Assembly (NCBI GenBank): GCA_037074765.1
Contig: JBAMDO010000576.1
Location: forward strand, 496,001 to 560,000
Length of the DNA stretch: 64,000 bases
Direction: 5' to 3'
Origin: Mansonella perstans
Taxonomy: Eukaryota; Nematoda; Chromadorea; Rhabditida; Onchocercidae
Shown here: positions 27,101-37,666 of the stretch, one piece after another
Layout: each line of letters starts with the position of its first letter
Position numbering within the stretch: position 1 is the stretch's first letter
Position numbers and translations under genes: made by a program
The notes under the pieces: generated by a model
Told to the model about the DNA's origin: nothing
Databases searched by the model: none
Seen by the model: the letters and a program-made list of their open reading frames with translations, nothing else

Positions 27101-30100
27101 AGCAATATAAATAATAAATTGAAAATGAGTTCAAATAATTTTAAAATGGTGACATATTATATATTATTAGGTGAAATATTATATATTCAATATATTATAA
27201 GAAATATTTCTTTTTTTAGCTTCGCTAATAACATTTTTTATTACTGTAATGGAAAATAATTGGCATTTAAATAGATTAAATTTGAACTGATGCTAAGTTA
27301 CAATCATAAATGATCTCTACCAAAACTTGCTAAAATTATTTTATAGAATAAGTGGTACAAATAATGTGCAATAACTTTCTGAGCAACATTTATACGATGT
27401 GTATGTGTGTCAGCATGATATGCCATGTCAACGTTTTATCTTTCTTCTCCCTTTAAAAAAATACTCTCTTTTTCTCAAAAAAGTTTTGGAATGCAAAGTA
27501 ATCCGAACTAAAAAATTATTATGATGTAGACTTTCTGCAAACGCAAATGCAGAATGTGGCTATCACGTAAACCATCAAAATGATCCACTTCACTTAATTT
27601 CTGGCACTAGGACCTTTAAAGTCTTGTTTAATTCATGTATTAGGAACTATTAAACCATGAAAACAACTCATTTGAGATGTAGATATATTTAAGATAAATT
27701 TTTCACTTTTTAAATACACTAAACTCACATTCATCAAAAAAAAAAAAAAACGAAGAAAAAAGAAAGTGATTAACCAAATTCGTCGTAGTATTCGATGTGG
27801 AATGCACTACAATATTCATACCTCCGATCAAGATCCATTGAAGGGTAACGATGCTGAAATGACAGTAATATTATGAAAAATCTGTCATAAGTAATGATAA
27901 TTTATGCCTCCTTTCATTTGAATATTTTTCCTACAGTCTTATAACAAAATCTATAGAAATCCACAGAGAAGTGTTGTCACATCATATGAATTTTCTGAAT
28001 GACACAGTTTTAAATTGTAAGATGAAATAATAAATTTATTTTCATTACAATTCTGATATCTTCTAAAGAGATAATATAGATTAACAAGTATTACGTACCT
28101 TCCGTACAACATTCACAGGAAGTTATTTTCTAATTTTTATGAGAAAGTTTTTAAAAAATACAATCGTAAATAACGTCCAAATTCGAGCAATTATTTACTG
28201 CATTTTCTTTTTTTTTTTGTACTTTCTTAAGTTTTTTCTTCAGCATTCACTTTTCGTTTAATATCATTTTCATTCGGCGTTGAAAACATACTCTGTTGTT
28301 AATGCATTGGTCGCAACGTATCAACAAACATAAGCTCATTTAATTTCATTCTTTTTCACTTTTCCAGTTACTTTTCTGTCATTCTTCATCAGGAATAATT
28401 CAATAGCAGTCATTAATTTTGTGATGCTTTTCTAATCTAACTTCTCGATGAATATTTAAGATTAATCTACTTTTAATTTTCTTCAGACTAGTCTGAGGAT
28501 ATAAAGTGTAAAGAAATGAAGTAATATCATTGGCTCAAATATCACAAGTGGCAGAAAGTTTCATATAAACATAGTTAAATTCCGACATAGTATGGAAAAA
28601 AGTGAACAATAGAATTTTAAGAATCTGATAAAGAAAAAATTTATTTTCAATAAATTTCAAAAAAAGTAATTTAAAAATGGTGAAAAACCTAAACCGAAAG
28701 TTCATTTTCACTTAAAATTCAATACTGCTTTAAAAAAAAATAGATCTCTAAGACAAACTGTAAAATTTGGAAATAGAATGTTCCTGTTTTACTCATTTCT
28801 CGATGAACATCACTGTTCTGCCCTCCTCTTCTCTTGTGGAAGATATTTGAAGGAAAACCGGTTACTGGCATGAGAACCGTTGATTTACAAGATTTACTAT
28901 AAATACATATACACAATTCTGCATACACATTTCCATGCATAAAAACATAAATTCATCCCTGTGTATATTTATATGTAGATATTAGATTCCATGATGTTTA
29001 TAACATCTGAGTGATAAAAGCTATTTATTATTAAATTTATAAGTAAATAACCATCCTACTACTCGATAACATGTTAACAACTATAATTAACACTAGAGAA
29101 AGAAAATGAAAGGAAGAGAGAAGGGAAATGAAAGAGAGAAAAAGGTGAGGTGATTTGCATCTACAATGAAAAGAGGAATATTGACACGAATTATTTAAAT
29201 ATTATCAGCAGCTACTGATAACTCTTTATTTTCATACCATTTAAATAGCATTGAGGAAAAATGAAAAAAGTCATAGATTGATAAATTGCTATTAGCAAAT
29301 TTATTATTATAGTATCCTGATGAATTTATTACAATAATAAAGAGGTAATGATTAAATGTTTGCAAAAGTTTCTGTAATCAACTATCAAATAATAGAATAT
29401 TTAGTGCTTCATATTACTGATTAACTAATCAATCAATTATTGTATTTGGAAATATCGTACACCTATGAGAATAGCCACCATTTATTTTTGAACAATCTTT
29501 TATGTAAAATTCTACAAACAAAGTATTTCCCAATTTTTGAAATGAACAATTTCCACAGAACGATTTTGCATAATCCAAATTGTTTCGTGGATTATTTTTA
29601 CCATTTGCATGAGATTTTCAATTTATAATCAGCTTTAGATAAAGAATATTTGTTGTTCAATTTGGATTAACGCCAGGCATTTATGTGAACTAAAATGATG
29701 AATCTTTCTCCATCATTTCATTTTATGCCCTAAATTTGATCTATCTTTAGTTCTTCCAATATGAAATATCCAGTTCATTTATATTACAGATGATTCTTTT
29801 CTGTCATTTTGATCTGTTTATAGCTATCTGTATTCAATGAAATTTCAATAAAATTTTTCATTTAACTATTATCGTAATGTTAGCATATTTAAAAAAAAAG
29901 AAAACGTTCTTCTTCGTATCAGACAAAAGCATAAAAACCAAGGGAGAAAAGTGAATACTAGTTGGGGAATATTACGATGGAACATTGAAGACAAAAAACA
30001 TTCAATGACTATGTTTCAGAAGTATTCTTTGGTTTCAAATAAGTCTTCTTCAACTGTCACCGCTAACAGATATGATATATTATGACATAAATTAAATTTA

Positions 30101-30982
30101 ACAGTTCCATAAGTATCACTAATAAATAGGTAGGAATAGACAGACATAAATCAGACCATTATTACTGAACTGTAAACATTATGAAAACGATTATTTAATA
30201 CCTTGTGAGGTACTGGTAGCTTTGCAGGTGAAAATAGATCTACGAGACTATTACACTTTCTTTTTTTCCCATCATACAAAATGCGAACTTATTATTTTTA
30301 CTCCGTCCGGTCAAGATAATTATACAATTCGTATAGAACTCAACTAAACTTTACCAGATTTAATCTAATCTTAGTTAACTCATTAAATTCAATCTAACTT
30401 TAATTATCAAAATAAAACATATCTAAACAGAAGGTGCATACTTCAATCCTTATATTTTTATATTTTATCGAATCAATTTAGGAAATTAAGCTCTTTCTCT
30501 TATTCTCGCACATTTGTTATCATTTGTGGAAAACTTTCTAAAATTTCAAACTTTTGCGTTAGGTCCTACTTTTTTTTCGAAGTAACGCATAAATGGGTAT
30601 TGAATTCTCAATTCGAAAATTTGTAGTTTTGAGAAATAAAATTCATTGTTTATCTTTGACGAAAAACTTTTTTCGTAATTAGTGAGTCTTTTAAATAAAT
30701 CTATGAAGGATAATTCTGTCAATTAAATTCGATTTTAAATTTCGAAAAGAGAAAAGAAAAAAGTAAAAATAAAAGGAGTACAGCATAGCTTGTGACCTTA
30801 TTTTTTATATACTTAAATTTTGAATTTCGAATCTAAACGAAATGAACGGGAAAAAGTACGGCCAATATCAAGCGAATTTGCACTGTAAATTAGCAGTATG
30901 AAAAAAGACATACACTTACCGGATAGTATTCTGCATAGTCTGCACTGAAACTTTTCACTTGCAATTTCCCAATGCGTTTCAT
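6194..30982 (-). CDS. PLEKHG5: PLEKHG5-type Rho guanine nucleotide exchange factor (RBD-DH-PH)
   Basis: Twenty-one exons in coding order: 30982-30920, 27853-27775, 26612-26421, 23170-23031, 14197-14085, 12269-12137, 12026-11919, 11657-11580, 11230-11064, 10888-10726, 10419-10276, 10015-9878, 9540-9415, 9335-9200, 8745-8610, 8495-8299, 8155-7849, 7757-7499, 7205-7032, 6946-6793, 6510-6194. All phases agree and total 3324 bases, 1107 residues, near the length of human PLEKHG5. Domains: Raf-type Ras-binding fold about 36-111 ([16 protein letters not shown]); DH about 280-490 ([26 protein letters not shown] at about 432-449); PH about 507-640 ([13 protein letters not shown]). The serine-rich tail contains [22 protein letters not shown] and a proline cluster [13 protein letters not shown]. 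Known of the family: activates RhoA at membranes and junctions and acts in neurons. The mammalian C-terminal PDZ ligand is not evident (ends YVFH). Start chosen as MKRIGK, followed by a strong GTAAGT donor. The start exon is less certain than the rest. Confidence 0.92.
9200..9540 (-). other. PH-domain core exons of the RhoGEF
   Basis: Exons 9540-9415 and 9335-9200 encode the start of the PH domain, including [18 protein letters not shown], then [16 protein letters not shown] and a segment ending [14 protein letters not shown]. The block [10 protein letters not shown] followed by a basic RLRILKPP stretch is the pattern seen in PLEKHG5 proteins and separates this gene from other RhoGEF subfamilies. 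The domain is completed by exon 8745-8610 ([19 protein letters not shown]), which carries the C-terminal helix with its conserved tryptophan. Confidence 0.85.
9878..11657 (-). other. DH (Rho exchange) catalytic core exons of the RhoGEF
   Basis: Five exons (11657-11580, 11230-11064, 10888-10726, 10419-10276, 10015-9878) encode the helical DH domain. Helix 1 carries [17 protein letters not shown], with the glutamate that contacts the GTPase in this family. The middle exons carry [11 protein letters not shown] and [22 protein letters not shown]3 is [18 protein letters not shown], followed by a long helix with [12 protein letters not shown] that leads to the PH domain. Introns within the core are 0.25-0.35 kb, much shorter than in the 5' half of the gene. 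Confidence 0.9.
12721..12750. repeat. Pyrimidine (CT)-rich microsatellite
   Basis: An uninterrupted run of T and C with several CT units, inside the RhoGEF intron 12270-14084. The rest of this 1.8-kb intron shows nothing coding. Confidence 0.7.
20906..20928. repeat. Poly-T run of 23 bases
   Basis: An uninterrupted T homopolymer within the large RhoGEF intron. It reads as poly-A on the gene's own strand and could mark the tail of an old retrocopy, but no flanking element is recognisable. Confidence 0.8.
21142..21167. repeat. (TA)n microsatellite
   Basis: Alternating A and T for 19 bases, followed by CATATAT. It lies in the large RhoGEF intron. Confidence 0.8.
23171..30919 (-). other. 5' introns of the RhoGEF around the Ras-binding exons
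   Basis: Three introns (23171-26420, 26613-27774, 27854-30919) flank the two Ras-binding-domain exons. A segment at 30199-30243 on the minus strand reads [16 protein letters not shown] with a GTATTA donor in phase 0. It could be a cassette exon, but its acceptor is poor. A GC-richer block at 28794-28905 is also open on the minus strand, but its donor phase does not fit the next exon. A purine-rich tract lies at 29094-29147. Otherwise only AT-rich intron sequence is seen. Confidence 0.5.
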
Positions 30983-33038
30983 CACATAAATTTTTAAAAC
31001 CTCAAAAAAATCGATCGATATATTCCTTTTGACAATTCTTACAACAGAAAGTTTCGCATTTCATTAAAAGGAAGAATGTGATCTGTGAGTAAAAGACAGA
31101 GCAAAATGTGCAAAAAATGCCTCCTTGTTTTATTTTTTTCTAAAATTACTTTTTTGTAAATTTTTCTTTATTAAAAATTTTTAATTTTGATGAGAAAATT
31201 TTTCAACTAATTTTTGCATTTTTCTCAATAAATTAGCATAATATTATATTTCAATAATTTTCACTAATCATGCTTAATGAGAAAAGTTATCAAAAGTAAG
31301 TAGCTCTGTCTTTTTGTGAATAATTTATTTGCACCCATTTGTCTTATTTATGCATACTTACTTCATATTAGACCGTTCTACGAATTACATTTTAATATTC
31401 TTTACAAATTTATCCTATAACAATAATTCGCCCAGTAATTAAGCAATTAAGTTGTTCGCCAATAGATAGATTGTATGAACTCGTTCAATCATTTAAACCA
31501 GTCTTTCAATTGCTAAACAAATGTGCACTTTTAAACATAGAAACAGAAAAAAACGTTTTTAAAAATTCAATTAAATTTGTTTCTATGTCTTAAAGGCATC
31601 AGTTCAAACACTAATTTCGTGGCAAGTGACAAGATTAACACTGCATTTCCTAAAAAACAAAAAAGTTTAATTTGGTTAGAAATGAATTGTCTTATTAAGG
31701 CTCCTAATCAAGTACTTGCTAAATTCGAAAACTATACAAACTGAAGAGGTGCAGCTCTCCCTTGAAAAACTGGATTTATAAGGTTCTAATAATTATTTAT
31801 CACTAGTTTTGATTTTTATCATATGTTTTTAGATTTTTTAAAATTCATAAAAGTTTCACTATTTTTAACTTGCAAAAATTTTGAACTCTTGTCAAAATTA
31901 AAGCCGCCTCCACTGATAATCTTATTCATTCCTTATTTTATTCGTTGTAGATATTTTTCTCATTGTCCCATTGAAACAATTTGTTGAATTTAAGACAATG
32001 CTTACGAACTAATTAAATAATAAAGGGAAAATGGGATTAGACCGAAGAATAATGCTTCAATCTACGTCATAATAAGTTGCATTTGAATTTACTTAATTGA
32101 CCTATGGCAGATTTAGACGTTTTGTTGAAAATGCTTGGATAGATTTGTATAAAATAGGCGGAATCGTTCAATTATACTTATCACTTTATTATATTTATTC
32201 TAATAGTTTTAAATATTCATATTACTTCCAGCTATAAGGGGATATATAAATATATAATACTTCCTATATCTGCTCTTTTGAGTAAGATAGAAGTAAGATA
32301 CGTTAGGAGGACAAGTTGTAAATGAATTCTGAATAGTTCGGAATTCATCGTTATCAAATCGAAAGGTAATAAATTTTAACCAGAAATTAACCCCAAACTA
32401 ATTAAAATATAAACATATAAATAGACGATAAAAACGCCAGGAAAGCCATCATAGAAACAAAATCAGCAAAAAAAAAAAAAAAAAACAAAACGAACAAAAC
32501 GAAGAAAAGAAGGTAGAAAGCTGCTTGTTTATCATAATTTATCACTTATCACCACTGTTGAGAAGAAAGAGCAAAGTGCAAGAATAATTGCTTTTATCTG
32601 GAACCGTCTGCTCTCATTACCACTTGTTCCTGTTTTATCGTTTTTATTGGCGAAAAATGCATGCTGTCAAATGAATTGACAAAAAAATGAATTTCTTTCA
32701 AAAAACGAATCAAAGGTTTGAAAGCGGGACAGCTATCATACTGTTTTTCAATGTGAATAAACAGACAAGTATACAAACAAAAAGTTAAGATAAAAATGTT
32801 CGAAAATCGTTTATAATATATTATGAAGCATCTGCTGCAACACAGATACATTTACTTGACGATACAATTAAAAAGAAAAAATTGAATATAAAACAAAATT
32901 TAGGACAATGAAAATGTAATAAAAATTGTGCCACTCAACTTGTTAATAATAATCCTTTAAATTTCACACATTTGTTTAGCAGAAAAAAAAAAAATGAATG
33001 TACCATTTGAGCGAATAGTTTACACCGACATACGACAG

Positions 33039-33100
33039 GGCAGTAGTGTCAAGATTGAACATTTTGATCCTCAATTGATACACTACTGCTTAACACTGCC
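33039..33100. ncRNA. Possible small hairpin RNA (weak candidate)
   Basis: GCAGTAGTGT (33040-33049) pairs perfectly with ACACTACTGC (33080-33089). Further partial pairing of ATTGA with TCAAT lies towards a loop of about 15-20 bases. The block is less AT-rich than its surroundings. The outer stem beyond the 10 bp is weak, and no known microRNA seed is recognised on either arm. Listed only as a candidate precursor-like hairpin. Confidence 0.2.
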
Positions 33101-36092
33101 ATGCTCTACGAGACTTTGTTTATTTGGGGACAGGTGAAATTGATTATTCCATTTGTGCATGAATCAATGACTGCATCATATAAAAATATAATCGGGGAGA
33201 TAAATGAAGCTTTTTTTACTCTTAAAATAGTGAAAGTGGAATAGAAAATAAAATGTGACACAATCTGAACATGAAGACTATTTGAAAATCAATGTGGATA
33301 TCTCGAATAATCTTTCGAATTACATTCATCCACTCATTCATATGAGAATCAATCATTCTATTTCACGATTTGTATTTCTGAATTTTTGGAAATGTAATAT
33401 AATAAGTTCCATTTGGTATTATACAATAAGCAAAAAAAAATTCTCGATATGTTGGCCTCACATAGATTTGGAGCTTGGTGACAGAATATGCAATTCAATG
33501 AACAGAAAAATCAGAAAAGAAGGTTATTCAAAAATGTTTTAAAGACTTTAAAATTAACATGGCAGCAATAATCATTCTTATTTCATAAGAGATGACAAAA
33601 ATTCAAAATAAATTTTAAGTGAAATAAATGATAGTATGATGACAATTTACGATAAACGAAAACGAAAATATTTAAAATAATGATAGTAATAATTCATCGA
33701 TAATATAATGATGCTGGTGACATAGGAATAGTGATAATAAGAAGTGATGATATCAGTAATGATTATGGTCAACATTTCAGTGATAGATTTGAAGATGGTT
33801 TATTTATGTAACGTGTAGCAATTACTGAGTTATTGATTACAAATACGGTAGAAAATTTACTACAGAAAAAAATCAATCAGTATATCAAGAATAGCAATAA
33901 AATAACAATCCAAACATTCATCCATTCTACAAATTCGATTTAAAATAATAATAATGTTATAGTGAATAAACAGCTAATATGATACACCTAATAAATACAA
34001 ATTATAAGTTTCACACATTATTTTTTTCATTATGGATTCATATTCATGAGATTTAAAGATAATATGTTCTCAATTTTTTTTGCTTAACAGTGTGTTCATG
34101 CAGAAGAAGTAAACAAGGAAATCCTCATGATTAGATTCAAATTTCTTCTCCGAATGAAAAACCTATTACTGAAAATGGAAAATGCGACCTTTAGACATTT
34201 TAGCCTATTTGTTCACAATGTCATAATCAAATATCACAAATTGAAAAGACTTTTTTTTTTTAGCAAAATTAAATCAAAATAAATCGAAGGAATTGAATTG
34301 AAATAAATGTTTAGCCAAAAAACTCAATGCTTTCCTCATTATTTTACCTTCTCATTGCTGCAGAGAAAGAAGATCTAATAAATTGAATGCTATTAGTTAG
34401 TGAGTCACTACTTGCAAATAAGCGAAGCCAAGATGGGATGGTCTAGGACATTAAATAACACTGAATAATGTTGCAAATTCATCAAGGATTCAAAGATTTG
34501 ATTTTTACTCAGCACAAGTTGATAACAGAACTGCAACTGGGACAATGTGTAGTTGCAGCAAACTTGGTGGATTCGTATGCTGCAAAAATATGTGAAGCTC
34601 GAAAATAATTTTATTGGTAGGTTTTTGAATCTTTTACTGTTAAGAAGAAAGGAGAGCAGAATAGCTAACTAATATGATTATTACAACGATAACAATAGTG
34701 ATGATGGAAAAATAACAATGAATTAACAAATAACAAAAAAATGGTATAACGGGTTTACTTGTAGTATCTTGCAAGATAGTACAGATGAAGAAAAAATTTT
34801 GATCATTAAGTAATAAGATTATGATTTGCAGTAGTTAATTATATTGCTTGTTGTGTTCATTTTGTGTTCAAAAAAGGAAACATTTGGTCATAGGAATGAT
34901 CATTTAACTTCGATTGATAAACACGGATCAAGAACAAAAATTCTCGCAAGATTGAGAATAACTGATGCCAAGTCTTGCTTCAGACAATTTCACTTTCAGA
35001 AGTCTGATAGTTTGTTTCAATTATTCAAATAATGCTCATTTTTATGGTAGTAAGATGGAAGATAGATAATTTAATGACATGACTAGTATTAAAATAATGG
35101 ACGATATTTGTTATGAAATTCTCACGACAGCTACTTAAGGGAAACAGTTGATCATGGGGAATGCTAATGTTAATTTCCCGAGTGATATTTGATCTTTCCA
35201 AATTTTAAAATTTTAAATTTAAAAATTTAAATTCCAATCAACGTTCAGTGGTGAGAGAAATGATGAAATCATTTTCCAGTCAGCGAAATTCCTTCGTTTC
35301 GTGTCAAGAGTTGAATAACAATAGAAAAATGGAAATAATGATATCACAATCATGATTAATAGTTAATGGTAAGAATTATTTCATCGATACTTTCTTCATA
35401 TCTCATACTTTGACAGTGCATAGTGAGTTCATAATACTTTCTATATTTGAATGAATCGCGATTGATTCATATCATCTTAAAATAATCAAAGCAACATCAA
35501 AGTTAATGATATGTAATATGTACACATTAAAATTATTTCACTGACTACTATAAGATTCTGCCACTTCAATCTTTTCACCTAATTTCAACCTACGCTAACT
35601 ATCAGAGATTTTGAATCCGTAATTAACAGTAGCATCACTAAATATCTCAAACCCCTCCATCCACTTCTCGTTACAAACCAACGCCAGAAAAAAAGATTTT
35701 CTACTCTCATTTCCTCTTCTCCCTACTCCAAGATCATTTTTCATGAGCATATGAGAAAGTTCTCCACTTGAAAAAAATTTTTTCGGCAGAATGCAATTAT
35801 TAAAAGAAACGCGAAATCACTGCAATTATGCAATGCTGCTTGCATAATTTATTACTTCTCCTCTGTTTTCTTTCTTCAATTCACAAAATTGAAAATTATA
35901 TAAGAAAATTCGATAAACAACAAATTCTTAACATTATATCAAGTTCGAATTAATTCTAATAATTTAAAACTAATGAAATCTAATCTATCACTGCTCAATA
36001 ATTTTTATTTAGTGGATATATTCCAAGAGAAGATGTATGATCTTCAGTTAACAGTTGTAATTCGGGCTTCTTTTATCTTTAATCTTTTATAT

Positions 36093-36185
36093 GATTAATG
36101 ATAATTTTTTTAGATGACAAATAATAATTTTTAATTGACAAATAATAGTCTTTTAGATGATTAATGATAATTTTTTAGATGACAA
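36093..36185. repeat. Local direct duplication, two copies
   Basis: GATTAATGATAAT followed by a T run and AGATGACAA occurs at 36093-36120 and again at 36159-36185. The copies differ only in the length of the T run. A shorter GACAAATAATA is also repeated between them. Confidence 0.7.
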
Positions 36186-36615
36186 TTTTTTTTTTTTTTT
36201 TGCAATTGCCCAAAGATGAAATCTTCAAAGAATAGAGTAAAACCTCGAAATGTAACAATTACAAGAGATAAAAATTCAAGAAATGTAAGCATAAACTTGA
36301 GAACAAGTTCAGAATTTGTTCTGACAATAATATTTGTGGATTGTAAGCAAAAAATAACAAAAGTTAAAAGTCTATTTATAGTCCTTCGGCTTCTTGTCCT
36401 CGCGACACGAAAATCTTTCATTAAAGATCAAATTTAAAGACTATCAAAAATGGCACCTCATAAATTTTATTTTCATGCTAGTGCAAATACAATTATTTGA
36501 TATCACATGGAAAATATTCCCATTGATGTTCGTGTTCATCAAAAGCAAACATAAAAAAGATAAAAAGATAAGCGTTTTCACTTACATTATTGTCAAGCAT
36601 ATAGTGTAAATCAAA

Positions 36616-36688
36616 GGTTATCGTACTTAACTTTTATAAAAATCAAAGGTTATCATACTAGGTTATCGTACTTAGGTTATCGTACTTA
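36616..36688. repeat. Four copies of GGTTATCGTACTTA
   Basis: Copies start at 36616, 36649 (variant with CATACTA), 36661 and 36675. The last three are directly abutting. Copies one and four are each followed by ACTTTTATA, suggesting stepwise duplication. No function can be assigned. Confidence 0.8.
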
Positions 36689-37433
36689 ACTTTTATATTA
36701 TAAATTTCATAAATCAATTACAATTAAATTAGATTATAAATTTTAAGTATAACCGAATTACTCAAAAATAATCGATAATTATAGCTCAGTTTCCGTCTTA
36801 TCTTACATATTTTGTTTTACATCAATGATTTTGAGAATATGACCTTTAATCCCAGAGAGCATTTTAAAAATAGAATTTTACTCAAACCACTTCAAACCAC
36901 TATGTTATAAATGCATCAAGCCAAATTGAAATTTAGAGAAAAGGGATACTATATTGAAGCTGAAAAAACGAGCAAAGTATCGGGAAAACCTGAACTTTCA
37001 AATTAATTTTATGAATTCTTGCTTTATAATCGATAATATTGTGACAACTTGAAATTTACTTCTGCATTTTTTAACATTACTTTAATTCTGACTCTTCCTC
37101 TTTTTATATCGTGTTGCTTAATTGCATTTAATTAAAAGTATCTTGAATATAAGCAAATTTGAAAAACTGCAACAGATTTAAATTTCTAAATCATTGTAAA
37201 TAATTGCAGTAAGGAATAAAACTAAAGGATCAGAAAAATGAGGACGATTTCATCTGTCATTTGATATTTACAAAATGTTATCAGAATTTCCTCTAATAGT
37301 TGGAAAAACTTTCCCAGATGATACCAGACGCCCAAGAATAGCCATTTCTGTCCAAAAATATTTATCAGATATTTTGTTTTATTTCAAAGTCCCAAGTTTA
37401 TAAAAAAACTGAATTTCAAAAAAATTAACCAAC

Positions 37434-37666
37434 CATATGTTGCGTCCATTCGACCAGAGATGGTCTTCGACTCCGGACGCGTCCAATACTACTCATTTCT
37501 AGCCAATCTATATCTTGGTTACAAACACCGTACGAATACCACTGATTACACCACCACAATACGAGCAACGGTTTATATGCCGAAATGAATGAAATGGAAT
37601 CTTTTGCTAATAAACAGATGGTTATTAAATATTCCAAAAGTTGTTGATAGCAATGCAGGCTGAATA
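37434..37666 (-). CDS. Candidate alternative first exon of the RhoGEF
   Basis: On the minus strand this stretch is open for 77 codons after a good acceptor (TATTTTTCAG) and ends in phase 0 at a GTTGGT donor. It is less AT-rich than its surroundings. The likely coding part is 37496-37434, beginning MSSIGRVRSRRPSL and ending EWTQHM, exactly 21 codons. That equals the 21 codons of the main first exon (30982-30920) and has the same phase, so it could splice directly to the exon starting HRYPSMDLD at 27853. The part before that ATG would then be 5' untranslated. Mammalian PLEKHG5 is also known to have alternative N-termini. Alternatively it belongs to an unrelated minus-strand transcript. Confidence 0.42.

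Larger units (their letters stand above)
30983..37433. other. AT-rich spacer upstream of the main RhoGEF start
   Basis: No supported gene. If the alternative first exon at 37434-37666 is used, this becomes an intron of the RhoGEF gene. It contains a candidate hairpin at 33039-33100 and short local repeats near 36.1 and 36.6 kb. The longest plus-strand frame (33255-33542, 95 codons) begins without an ATG and resembles no known family. Confidence 0.6.

Noticed and set aside
28794..28905. GC-richer minus-strand stretch reading [20 protein letters not shown] as another RhoGEF exon
   Set aside because: Its only good donor (GTAAAA) leaves phase 1, which does not fit the following exon at 27853 (phase 0), and no linking exon was found.
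33255..33542. 95-codon plus-strand open frame
   Set aside because: It starts at a non-ATG codon, is rich in I, N, S and K as expected from AT-rich noise, and has no family motif.
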